Shown: one piece after another, positions 1 through 5,672 of the stretch
How positions within the stretch are numbered: position 1 is the stretch's first letter
How the letters are laid out: each line of letters begins with the position of its first letter
Assembly: GCA_001593875.1 (NCBI GenBank)
Contig: LUCA01000034.1
Span: forward strand, 1 to 6,945
Source of the DNA: Candidatus Bathyarchaeota archaeon B23
Lineage (GTDB): Archaea > Thermoproteota > Bathyarchaeia > TCS64 > B23
Length of the DNA stretch: 6,945 nt
Direction: 5' to 3'
The notes under the pieces: generated by a model
Databases searched by the model: none
What the model was told of the DNA's origin: nothing
What the model saw: only the letters and a program-made list of their open reading frames with translations
Translations under genes and position numbers: made by a program

Positions 1-764
1 AGTCCAGGGCCAGGACGGGTCTAGGCTCCTCCTACACCATCTTCGACAAGGGCCTCTCAACGGCCTTCTACGAGGACAGGGACGCCAAGGGGAGGCGACT
101 CGACCTGGATACGAGGCTGATGATGAGCAAGCTGAGGCGCTACGACAACAGGTCCAAGATGGATGAGGCCTGGGGGAGGAACCTCAGCATAGCGATGGCC
201 GAGCTGGACAGGCTGGCGGCCCGGCTGCACATCCCCGAGGGGGTGAAGGAGGAGGCCGCCCTCATCTACAGGAGGGCCCTGAAGCAGGACCTCATCAGGG
301 GCCGCAGCATCGACGCCTTCGTCGCCGCCAGCCTCTACGCCGCCTGCAGGCTGCAGCGCATACCCAGGTCTCTGAAGAGGATGGCCGAGGAGAGCACGAG
401 GGAGTACTCCGAGATCGCCAGGACCTACAGGCTTCTGGTGAGGGAGCTGGGGCTTAGGATGCCCGTCGACGACCCGATGAAGTTCATCCCCAGCATCGCC
501 TCAAAGCTGAAGGTGAGGCGGGAGACGGAGCAGTACGCCATAGAGATCCTCAGGAGGGCCCGTGAGCGCCACGGCCTAGCGGGGAAGGACCCCAGGGGGC
601 TGGCGGCCGCCGCCCTCTACCTCGCCTGCCTGGAGACCAACGACAGGAGGATCCAGAAGGAGGTGGCCGCCGCCGCCGGGACGACGGAGGTGACGCTGAG
701 GAACAGGCTTAGGGGCCTGGAGGCAGTCCTCAGCGACGCCATCTCGGATAGGGGGTTCAGCTAA
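1..764 (+). CDS. tfb: Transcription factor B (TFB/TFIIB), 5' end outside the window
   Basis: Archaeal general initiation factor that binds the TBP-TATA complex and the BRE and recruits RNA polymerase. The frame is open from base 3 with no start seen, so the N-terminal zinc ribbon lies outside the window. Reading from base 3, the first 20 codons hold the B-reader/linker signature (YTIFDKGLST), which lies upstream of the first in-frame ATG at 120; that ATG is therefore not the real start. Two cyclin-like repeats follow: the first roughly codons 52-140 (with IRGRSIDAFVAASLYAACR), the second roughly codons 155-245 (with GLAAAALYLACLE). The second ends in the BRE-reading helix-turn-helix, QKEVAAAAGTTEVTLRNRLR. 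The visible 253 residues plus a missing ribbon of about 50 would give the usual family length of about 300. Its stop overlaps the convergent small gene by 4 bases, and no T-rich terminator follows. Whether this is the main or an extra TFB copy cannot be told. Confidence 0.95.
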   Translation, partial: SRARTGLGSSYTIFDKGLSTAFYEDRDAKGRRLDLDTRLMMSKLRRYDNRSKMDEAWGRNLSIAMAELDRLAARLHIPEGVKEEAALIYRRALKQDLIRGRSIDAFVAASLYAACRLQRIPRSLKRMAEESTREYSEIARTYRLLVRELGLRMPVDDPMKFIPSIASKLKVRRETEQYAIEILRRARERHGLAGKDPRGLAAAALYLACLETNDRRIQKEVAAAAGTTEVTLRNRLRGLEAVLSDAISDRGFS

Positions 765-943
765 TCCCTGAAGAGCCTCCGCAGCTCCCGTACATAGCTC
801 TGATACTCCTTCTGTCTACACTCGGAGCAGAGGTATCGAGTGCGCCGAGTGCGCCTGCCGCGGAGTCCGATGTTCCTGCTCTCCACGATCCTGACCTCCT
901 CCTCGGTGAGGACCTTCCCGCAGACGGCGCAGACCTTGGGCAT
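761..943 (-). CDS. Small four-cysteine (putative zinc-binding) protein, 60 aa
   Basis: I do not recognise the family. The 60 residues have a C5-x2-C8 pair near the N-terminus and a C39-x2-C42 pair, the spacing of a small zinc ribbon or treble-clef fold. A very basic stretch lies between them (residues 28-36, GLRGRRTRRTR region), and a charged, probably helical tail follows (43-60). That makeup would fit a nucleic-acid or ribonucleoprotein binder, but this is inference. The ATG start is supported by GGGGAGG at 951-957, 7 bases upstream. The stop overlaps the TFB stop in a convergent arrangement. It lies 44 bases downstream of the 46-residue membrane protein gene on the same strand, so it may be the last cistron of the transporter operon or have its own promoter: a TTTTAATT stretch sits about 25-30 bases before the ATG. 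Confidence 0.8.
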   Translation of the reverse strand: MPKVCAVCGKVLTEEEVRIVESRNIGLRGRRTRRTRYLCSECRQKEYQSYVRELRRLFRD

Positions 944-950
944 GATCCAG

Positions 951-957
951 CCTCCCC
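951..957 (-). promoter_or_regulatory. Shine-Dalgarno of the 60-aa zinc protein gene
   Basis: GGGGAGG on the minus strand, with a 7-base spacer to the ATG at 943. It supports this start and shows that the small gene is translated in its own right. Confidence 0.65.
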
Positions 958-987
958 GTTAGGTGGTGAATTAAAAGAGGGGTCGCT

Positions 988-1128
988 CTACGCCTCCTCC
1001 GACGCTGCCTCGGCCTTCTGCAGCTCCGCCAGCGCCCTCCTCTCCTTGATCTCCTCGTAGACGATGAAGGCTGGCATGATCACCCAGAGGGCGACCATGA
1101 CCCAGAAGAGCACTATATCCATGTCCAT
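988..1128 (-). CDS. Small single-helix membrane protein coupled to livM, 46 aa
   Basis: A short gene directly after the LivM-type permease. The 46 residues begin MDMD, continue with one strongly hydrophobic helix (residues about 5-24, rich in V, I, L, W, M), and end in an acidic, alanine-rich, probably helical tail (25-46; EEIKERR then alternating A/E/K). The charge pattern, with acidic residues before the helix and Lys/Arg just after it, predicts N-terminus outside and tail in the cytoplasm. The start is firm: the minus strand reads GAGGTGA, which contains the livM stop TGA, then a 6-base spacer and ATG. That is the best ribosome binding site in the operon and implies translational coupling. 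I know of no named family; a role as a small subunit or assembly/regulatory partner of the permease pair is inference from position. It could also be a membrane protein unrelated to transport that is only co-expressed. Confidence 0.75.
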   Translation of the reverse strand: MDMDIVLFWVMVALWVIMPAFIVYEEIKERRALAELQKAEAASEEA

Positions 1129-1134
1129 GTGGCC

Positions 1135-1141
1135 TCACCTC
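1135..1141 (-). promoter_or_regulatory. Shine-Dalgarno of the 46-aa membrane protein gene
   Basis: GAGGTGA on the minus strand, 6 bases before the ATG at 1128. It overlaps the last bases and stop of livM, so a ribosome ending livM could restart here. Confidence 0.75.
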
Positions 1142-2310
1142 TTCCAGAACTTAAGGGAGAAGCGCCTCCTCCTGCCTGCATGCCTCATCTTCGGCGCCGT
1201 CCTCCAGTCCACCTTCACCTCCTCGCTCACCAGCCTCCTGTAGTTGACGCCTGGGATGTAGAGCAGCTTCTCAGGGATCAACCCGTCGGGTCTGAAGATC
1301 ATGACGGCGATGAGCAGCACTCCGAGGAGTATCTGCTCGAAGTAGCTGATGGGGAAGAAGAGTATCTTGTCGAAGAACCACTTGTAGACGATGATGATCC
1401 TCCTCATGGCGATGACGAGGGCGCAGCCCAGGAAGGTGCCGGCGTTGTTCCCAGGGCCTCCGAGGATGAGCATCAGCCAAGACCAGTAGGTCCAGTAGGC
1501 TCGCTGATACATGGCGTCGACGACGTAGGAGTAGTAGTAGGCCGTCATGACGCCAGGTATGGCGGTGATGGCCGAGGCGAACATGAGGATGTTACGCCTG
1601 ATGCCTACGACGTTCTTCCCCACGCTCTGGCAGGTGATCTCGTTCTCCCTTATTGCCCTCATCAGCCTCCCGTAGGGGGAGTTGAGCATCGTCCTGAAGA
1701 TGAAGAAGCAGACGAGGCCGATGGCGAGGGTGACGACGGCGGTGATGACGCCCCTATCCCCGGGATACCAGGCGAAGACGTTGGGGATCCAGATGCCGAG
1801 GGTGCCACCGCAGATGTAGGGGATGTTCCTCCCGAAGATCTGGGAGGCGTCGGCCATGGTGATGAGCGTGATCATCAGGTAGGTGGCCCTCAGCCTGATG
1901 GCGGGCACGGAGATGAGCCAGCCTATGGCGGCCCCCAGGACCATGGCGACGGCGAGGGAGAAGAGGAGGAGGGCGATCCCCACCAGGGGATGGCTCTTGA
2001 GGAAGGAGTTGGTCGTAACGACGTTCAGCTGACTGTTATAGAGCCAGTCATAGGCCGTCTGATAGGGGAGGAGCTGTATGCCCGCCTTCTCCACCAGCCA
2101 GTAGGCCAGTCTGAGGGTTAGGCCGCTGACGGTGAAGCCACCTACGATGACCTGGACGGCGCATCCGAAGTTGGGGATACCCGCGTTGCCGTATTGGAAG
2201 TTGAGGGCCATGGCGACGATGACGAAGAGGCCGAAGTACATAGCTATGTCGACGACCAGCCTGTTCATTCCCGTGATAGCAGCCACGCTGGAGCCGATTA
2301 CACCCAACAT
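1135..2310 (-). CDS. livM: ABC importer permease, LivM type (HAAT family)
   Basis: One of two inner-membrane permeases of a branched-chain-amino-acid-type ABC importer; it pairs with the LivH-type protein and docks the LivG/LivF ATPases. The 391-residue protein is strongly hydrophobic with about eight or more membrane segments. It carries the LivM pattern near the N-terminus (ALNFQYGNAGIPNFG, 35-49), the cytoplasmic ATPase-contact loop (SPYGRLMRAIRENE, 211-224) and the late GGPGNNAGTFLG motif. The start at 2310 follows a GGAGTGAT ribosome binding site that overlaps the livH stop, with a 6-base intergenic gap, so the two are coupled. Odd points: a long extra loop after the second membrane segment (about residues 70-110) and a long basic C-terminal tail (about 350-391, ending with a cluster of four Arg). 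The family is about 300-350 residues in many species. The substrate is not visible from the sequence. Confidence 0.9.
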   Translation of the reverse strand: MLGVIGSSVAAITGMNRLVVDIAMYFGLFVIVAMALNFQYGNAGIPNFGCAVQVIVGGFTVSGLTLRLAYWLVEKAGIQLLPYQTAYDWLYNSQLNVVTTNSFLKSHPLVGIALLLFSLAVAMVLGAAIGWLISVPAIRLRATYLMITLITMADASQIFGRNIPYICGGTLGIWIPNVFAWYPGDRGVITAVVTLAIGLVCFFIFRTMLNSPYGRLMRAIRENEITCQSVGKNVVGIRRNILMFASAITAIPGVMTAYYYSYVVDAMYQRAYWTYWSWLMLILGGPGNNAGTFLGCALVIAMRRIIIVYKWFFDKILFFPISYFEQILLGVLLIAVMIFRPDGLIPEKLLYIPGVNYRRLVSEEVKVDWRTAPKMRHAGRRRRFSLKFWKR

Positions 2311-2315
2311 CTCTC

Positions 2316-2323
2316 ATCACTCC
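2316..2323 (-). promoter_or_regulatory. Shine-Dalgarno of livM, overlapping the livH stop
   Basis: GGAGTGAT on the minus strand contains the livH stop TGA and lies 5 bases before the livM ATG. The overlap signals translational coupling of the two permeases, which are needed in equal amounts. Confidence 0.65.
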
Positions 2324-3273
2324 AATCTTATCCCCAATTTAGCTAATAACTCCATCCCTCTCTTCGACTTCGTCAGCCAATCATAGGCCCCCTGTAGACC
2401 CCTAGGCTGGATGAGGAGGACGGCGATGAGGAAGAACATCGGGATCAGAGGCCTGTACTCGCCGACCCAGATGCCGAAGATGTCCTGAAGCTGGTTCGTC
2501 AACAGGATCTCCGAGAGGCCGACGCCGAAGCCGCCGACTATGGCGCCGTAGACGTTCTCCATCCCCCCCAGGAGGCTGCCTGCCATGATGCTGGTGATGA
2601 TCAACCCCCCTGAGCCGGGCATCGACTGGAACCACATGGGGTACATCGCCCCGGCGAGGGCTGCGAGGCCCCCTGTGAGGAACCAGGAGAAGAGCTGCGT
2701 CCTGTTTACGTTGATGCCTAGAACCGAGGCCAGCTCTGGGTCCTCGGCCACGGCCCTCATGGAGACCCCGAGCCGCGTCTTCGTCAGGAAGTAGTGGAGG
2801 ACGATGACGGCGATGAAGCAGATGGAGAGGGCGACGTAGAAGATGCCGGGCATCCCCATGAGCTGGAAGTCCCTAGCCTTCAATATGAACTGAAGAGTAT
2901 AGGTGTGGTAGACCCCCCTCAGCCAGAAGGCGTAGATGTAGAGTATGGCCGTCAGGAAGATCTGGATGGCGATGGTGGAGATGGTCAGCACGATGGCTCC
3001 GCCCCCCATCCTCGTCAAAACGCCGATGACGAGCAGATAGACCGTGACGCCGATGCCGCCGCCGAGGAAGAAGGCCACGGGGAAGGAGAGGTATGGGTTC
3101 AGGCCGAAGATCTTCGACATCGTATAGTTGACGTAGATGCCGTAGCCGGCGTAGGTGCCGTGGGCGAAGTTGGGTATCTTCGCCGTCAGGTAGGTCAGCG
3201 TGAAGCCAATGCTGAGGATGGCTATCTCGCAGGCATAGACTATGGCTGCCATCCATATAGCTGGCAGTAACAT
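2317..3273 (-). CDS. livH: ABC importer permease, LivH type (HAAT family)
   Basis: Second membrane subunit of the importer, first gene of the minus-strand operon. From the start chosen here it has 318 residues with about eight membrane helices. It shows the LivH N-terminal pattern (GFTLTYLTAKIPNFAHG, 23-39) and the ATPase-contact loop (TRLGVSMRAVAEDPELASVLG, with M172 and R173), followed by a glycine-rich late region (GSLLGGMENVYGAIVGG). An upstream in-frame ATG at 3342 would add 23 residues, but I prefer 3273. It has AGAGGAGTGA just upstream, puts the GFTLTY motif at the usual distance from the N-terminus, and leaves the TATA box (3309-3317) outside the coding region, whereas the longer version would have the promoter inside the gene and lacks a ribosome binding site. 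livM follows 6 bases downstream. Confidence 0.9.
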   Translation of the reverse strand: MLLPAIWMAAIVYACEIAILSIGFTLTYLTAKIPNFAHGTYAGYGIYVNYTMSKIFGLNPYLSFPVAFFLGGGIGVTVYLLVIGVLTRMGGGAIVLTISTIAIQIFLTAILYIYAFWLRGVYHTYTLQFILKARDFQLMGMPGIFYVALSICFIAVIVLHYFLTKTRLGVSMRAVAEDPELASVLGINVNRTQLFSWFLTGGLAALAGAMYPMWFQSMPGSGGLIITSIMAGSLLGGMENVYGAIVGGFGVGLSEILLTNQLQDIFGIWVGEYRPLIPMFFLIAVLLIQPRGLQGAYDWLTKSKRGMELLAKLGIRLE

Positions 3274-3280
3274 ATCCCTA

Positions 3281-3290
3281 TCACTCCTCT
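3281..3290 (-). promoter_or_regulatory. Shine-Dalgarno of livH that decides the start at 3273
   Basis: AGAGGAGTGA on the minus strand, 7 bases before the ATG at 3273. No comparable site precedes the upstream ATG at 3342. Confidence 0.6.
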
Positions 3291-3308
3291 TAATGACCTC
3301 TCCAACAC

Positions 3309-3326
3309 TTAAATAAATTTTTTTAA
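3309..3326 (-). promoter_or_regulatory. Archaeal promoter of the livH-livM operon (BRE/TATA)
   Basis: On the minus strand an A-run (3318-3326, BRE-like) runs into TTTATTTAA (3317-3309), a good archaeal TATA box. Transcription would start about 25 bases downstream, near 3288, giving a leader of roughly 15 bases that just includes the ribosome binding site. Position and composition are seen; the start point is inferred. Confidence 0.6.
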
Positions 3327-3332
3327 AAACAG

Positions 3333-3400
3333 TAATGAGCATTAGAAATTCCCTATAAACTCTATTGCCAAATAATGGGTTATTTTTAATGGAAAAATAA
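3333..3400. promoter_or_regulatory. Candidate operator region: TAATG words and inverted repeats
   Basis: Between the two divergent TATA boxes lie TAATG at 3333-3337 facing CATTA at 3340-3344 (a 5+5 inverted repeat, 2-base spacer), then TAATGG at 3373-3378 and again at 3387-3392. A perfect 8-base inverted repeat, TTATTTTT/AAAAATAA, spans 3380-3400 with a 5-base spacer, and AAATAA (3370-3375) mirrors TTATTT (3380-3385). A further TAATG is at 3291-3295. This suggests a regulator binding between the promoters, but the region is AT-rich, so some symmetry is expected by chance. Confidence 0.35.
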
Positions 3401-3423
3401 AAATTCGCCTCTTTCTACAACCT

Positions 3424-3440
3424 CTAAAAACTTATATAAG
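3424..3440 (+). promoter_or_regulatory. Archaeal promoter of the substrate-binding protein gene
   Basis: A CTAAAAAC element (BRE-like) followed by TTATATAAG at 3432-3440, a near-ideal archaeal TATA box. Transcription is expected about 25 bases downstream, near 3461, leaving a leader of roughly 29 bases with the GAGGTGA site. Confidence 0.7.
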
Positions 3441-3477
3441 GAATAATAACGATACTAAAAATTGCGAGAAAGAAAGA

Positions 3478-3484
3478 GAGGTGA
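3478..3484 (+). promoter_or_regulatory. Shine-Dalgarno that sets a TTG start for the binding protein
   Basis: GAGGTGA, 5 bases before TTG at 3490. The only competing start, GTG at 3481, lies inside this site and so has no ribosome binding site of its own at a workable distance. Confidence 0.65.
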
Positions 3485-3489
3485 AAACT

Positions 3490-4815
3490 TTGGAGCGAAC
3501 CGCCCTTGTACTCGCTGTAGTATTATTGATAGTCGGGCTCGGTATCGGAGTCGGCGTTGGCAGATATACGGCGCCGGTTAAGGAGAAGGTGGTCGAGAAG
3601 ACGGTCACAGTCGAGGTCAGGCCCCTAGAGGGGAAGACCATCCAGTTCGGCGACATAGTCGCCAGCACCGTTGCCCTGGAGACCTATACGCCGATCTTGG
3701 AGAAGGTCATAGTCCCGGATATAAACAAGTATGCGGAGCTCTTGGGCTACGATGTCACCTTTGAGGCCCTACTGGATGACGCCCAGGCGCAGGCTGCCAT
3801 CCACCTGGAGAAGGTCCAGTCCTTCAAGGCGATGGGGGTAAACTTCCTCATCTGTGGCCGATGGTCCTCTCAGGCTCAGTCAGCCCTATCCTATGTCAAC
3901 GAGAACGACATGATCATGTTCAGCCCCTCCTCCACCTCTCCGCTGCTGTGGATCGAGGGTGACCGCCTCTTCAGGATGTGCCCCAACGACATGGTCCAGG
4001 CCCCAGCCATCGCCGAGATGCTCTGGAGCTGGGGCATCGAGGCCGTCATCGTCATCCAGCGTGGTGACCCCTGGGCCGACGGCATATACAACATCCTAGA
4101 GAAGGAGTTCCCCGCCCGCGGCGGCGAGATCCTAGCTAGGGTGAGGTATGCCACCGAGGTGACGGAGTTCAGCAGCTACCTCAACCAGATGGAGGAGGTC
4201 GCCAAGGCGGCCGTCGAGAAGTACGGCGCCGAGCACGTCGGCATCGAGGCCATCTCCTTCTCCGAGATCGTCACCATCCTCACCCAGGCTAAGGACTATC
4301 CGACTATCTACAACCTCATGTGGTTCGGGAGCGACGGCACGGCGATGACGCAGCAGCTCATCGACGACGCGCCAGATCACGCCGACCACTGCAAAGTGCT
4401 CAGCACCCTGGCGGCTCCCGCTGAATCTCCCAAGTGGACCTACCTCTATGACAAGTGCTATGAGCTGATCAACATGCCGGTGAGCTTCTACACGGCCTGC
4501 ACCTATGACATCTATTTCGCCTACGTTCACATCATCCTCGAGGAGCAGACCACCGATCCCACCGAGATCGCCGATCACATCATACCCTACTGCTATGACC
4601 TCTTCGGCTCCAGCGGCTGGTGTAGGCTCGATGAGAAAGGTGACAGGTATGCCGCCAACTACGACATCTGGGGCTATGCCATAATCGACGGCAAGTGCTA
4701 CAACACCAAGTTCGGCCTATATGACGGCACCACCGCTAAGGTAACCTGGTATAAGACCGCCATCACGCCAGAGGGAGAGACCACTGAGGGGCTGACGCCG
4801 CCAGGCCACGGCTAA
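3490..4815 (+). CDS. ABC importer substrate-binding protein, LivJ-like (type I fold), membrane-anchored
   Basis: Extracellular receptor that captures the substrate and hands it to the LivH/LivM pair. With the TTG start it has 441 residues: a hydrophobic N-terminal helix (about 5-24, V/L/I/G-rich), a short charged linker (about 25-47, with KEKVVEKTVTVEV), then a two-lobed type I periplasmic-binding domain. There is no lipobox cysteine after the helix, so it is either a cleaved export signal or, more likely, an uncleaved anchor. Family features include the FKAMGVNFLICG strand-turn region, a FSPSSTSPLL ligand-loop-like segment and GIEAVIVIQRGDPWADG opening the second lobe. It has eight cysteines (122, 164, 301, 323, 337, 368, 378, 403), six in the last third, so disulfides are plausible. 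The substrate is unknown: relatives bind branched-chain amino acids, amides or urea. A T-run terminator follows the gene. Confidence 0.88.
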   Translation: MERTALVLAVVLLIVGLGIGVGVGRYTAPVKEKVVEKTVTVEVRPLEGKTIQFGDIVASTVALETYTPILEKVIVPDINKYAELLGYDVTFEALLDDAQAQAAIHLEKVQSFKAMGVNFLICGRWSSQAQSALSYVNENDMIMFSPSSTSPLLWIEGDRLFRMCPNDMVQAPAIAEMLWSWGIEAVIVIQRGDPWADGIYNILEKEFPARGGEILARVRYATEVTEFSSYLNQMEEVAKAAVEKYGAEHVGIEAISFSEIVTILTQAKDYPTIYNLMWFGSDGTAMTQQLIDDAPDHADHCKVLSTLAAPAESPKWTYLYDKCYELINMPVSFYTACTYDIYFAYVHIILEEQTTDPTEIADHIIPYCYDLFGSSGWCRLDEKGDRYAANYDIWGYAIIDGKCYNTKFGLYDGTTAKVTWYKTAITPEGETTEGLTPPGHG

Positions 4816-4822
4816 ACCCACC

Positions 4823-4840
4823 TTTTTTGAGTTTCTTTTC
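4823..4840 (+). terminator. T-rich archaeal terminator after the binding protein gene
   Basis: TTTTTT at 4823-4828 followed by TTTCTTTTC at 4832-4840, starting 8 bases after the stop codon. Archaeal polymerase ends on such T-runs without a hairpin. Some read-through into the ATPase genes is possible. Confidence 0.6.
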
Positions 4841-4856
4841 TCCCCGTTGTTGAAAG

Positions 4857-4871
4857 TGAAAAATATTTAAG
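4857..4871 (+). promoter_or_regulatory. Archaeal promoter of the ATPase genes
   Basis: GTGAAAAA (BRE-like) running into AATATTTAAG, a TATA-like box. The expected start is near 4892, about 15 bases before the ATG at 4907. The leader has no clear Shine-Dalgarno (only AAGGGG abutting the ATG), unlike most other genes here. Confidence 0.55.
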
Positions 4872-4906
4872 ATGCTAGTTGGAGTTAGTTAGGTTGGTCG
4901 AAGGGG

Positions 4907-5668
4907 ATGACCGAGGTTCTCAGGATCGAGAACGTGAGGAAGTTCTTCGGGAAGTTCGCCGCAGTCGACGGTGTCAGCTTCAGCCTCCATGAGGGGGGGA
5001 TCTACCTCCTCGTCGGCCCCAATGGATGTGGGAAGACGACGCTCGTCAACTGCATCTCGGGCTTCTTCAAGCCTGAGGAGGGGCGCATCTACTATCGAGG
5101 CGTCGACATCACCGATGAGCCTATGTTCATCCGGGCTCGGAGGGGCCTTGTCAGGACCTTCCAGATCCCCTCACCCTTCATGGCGTTGACGACGCTGGAG
5201 AATATGTTGGTCGCCCTCCCGGACAACGCCGGTGAGAACATCTTCCTCTCCCTCTTCAAGCCTACGTGGGTCGACAGCGAGGTGAGCGCCGTGAGGCGGG
5301 CCGCCGAGCTGCTGAGGGTCCTGGGCCTTAGACATGTCTGGAACATGCCGGCGAAGACCCTCAGCGGCGGCGAGCTGAAGCTCCTAGAGATCGGGAGGGG
5401 ATTGATGAGCGGGGCGGAGACGCTGCTCATCGACGAGCCGGTGGGCAGCATCGACCCGAAGCTCTGCCACCAGATCTTCAGCCACATAATCCGGCTGAGG
5501 GATGAGTTGAACATCACCTTCCTCGTCATCGAGCATAGGCTTGAGGTAGCGGCCCAGTACGCCGACTGGGTATTCGCCATGGATCGGGGTAAGCTCGTAT
5601 GCCAGGGGCGGGCTGAGGAGGTCTTCGAGGATCCACGGGTCGTCGCCTCCTACCTAGGGGAGGAGTGA
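4907..5668 (+). CDS. livG: ABC importer ATPase, LivG type
   Basis: Cytoplasmic ATPase that, paired with LivF, drives the importer. All nucleotide-binding motifs are present in 253 residues: Walker A GPNGCGKTT (37-45), Q-loop Q86, signature LSGGE (152-156), Walker B ending in LLIDE (173-177), D-loop SID (181-183) and switch histidine H210 in VIEH. The C-terminal LivG-like end (YADWVFAMDRGKLVCQG, then VVASYLGEE) separates it from other ABC ATPases. A cysteine replaces the usual Ala/Ser in Walker A, which is tolerated. It begins after its own TATA box, and its last codons hold the ribosome binding site of livF, 4 bases downstream. Length and motif order are normal for the family. Confidence 0.93.
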   Translation: MTEVLRIENVRKFFGKFAAVDGVSFSLHEGGIYLLVGPNGCGKTTLVNCISGFFKPEEGRIYYRGVDITDEPMFIRARRGLVRTFQIPSPFMALTTLENMLVALPDNAGENIFLSLFKPTWVDSEVSAVRRAAELLRVLGLRHVWNMPAKTLSGGELKLLEIGRGLMSGAETLLIDEPVGSIDPKLCHQIFSHIIRLRDELNITFLVIEHRLEVAAQYADWVFAMDRGKLVCQGRAEEVFEDPRVVASYLGEE

Positions 5669-5672
5669 GAGG

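Noticed and set aside
120..764. Treating the ATG at 120 as the start of a shortened TFB
   Set aside because: The frame is open upstream to base 3 and encodes the conserved YTIFDKGLST linker, so the gene continues beyond the left edge.
966..985. Possible terminator after the 46-residue protein gene (CTCTTTTAATT on the minus strand)
   Set aside because: Only four T in a row; it could as well be a TATA-like box for the 60-residue gene. Too weak to call either way.
1129..2121. 330-residue open frame on + opposite livM
   Set aside because: It is an extremely Asp/Glu/Gly/Pro-rich mirror of a hydrophobic GC-rich gene, with no ribosome binding site and no recognisable domain; an antisense shadow.
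2794..3270. 158-residue acidic open frame on + opposite livH
   Set aside because: Same shadow pattern; livH motifs on the other strand are clear.
4132..4578. 148-residue open frame on - opposite the binding protein gene
   Set aside because: Low-complexity translation (Gly/Val/Asp/Leu-rich), no ribosome binding site, fully inside a well-supported gene.
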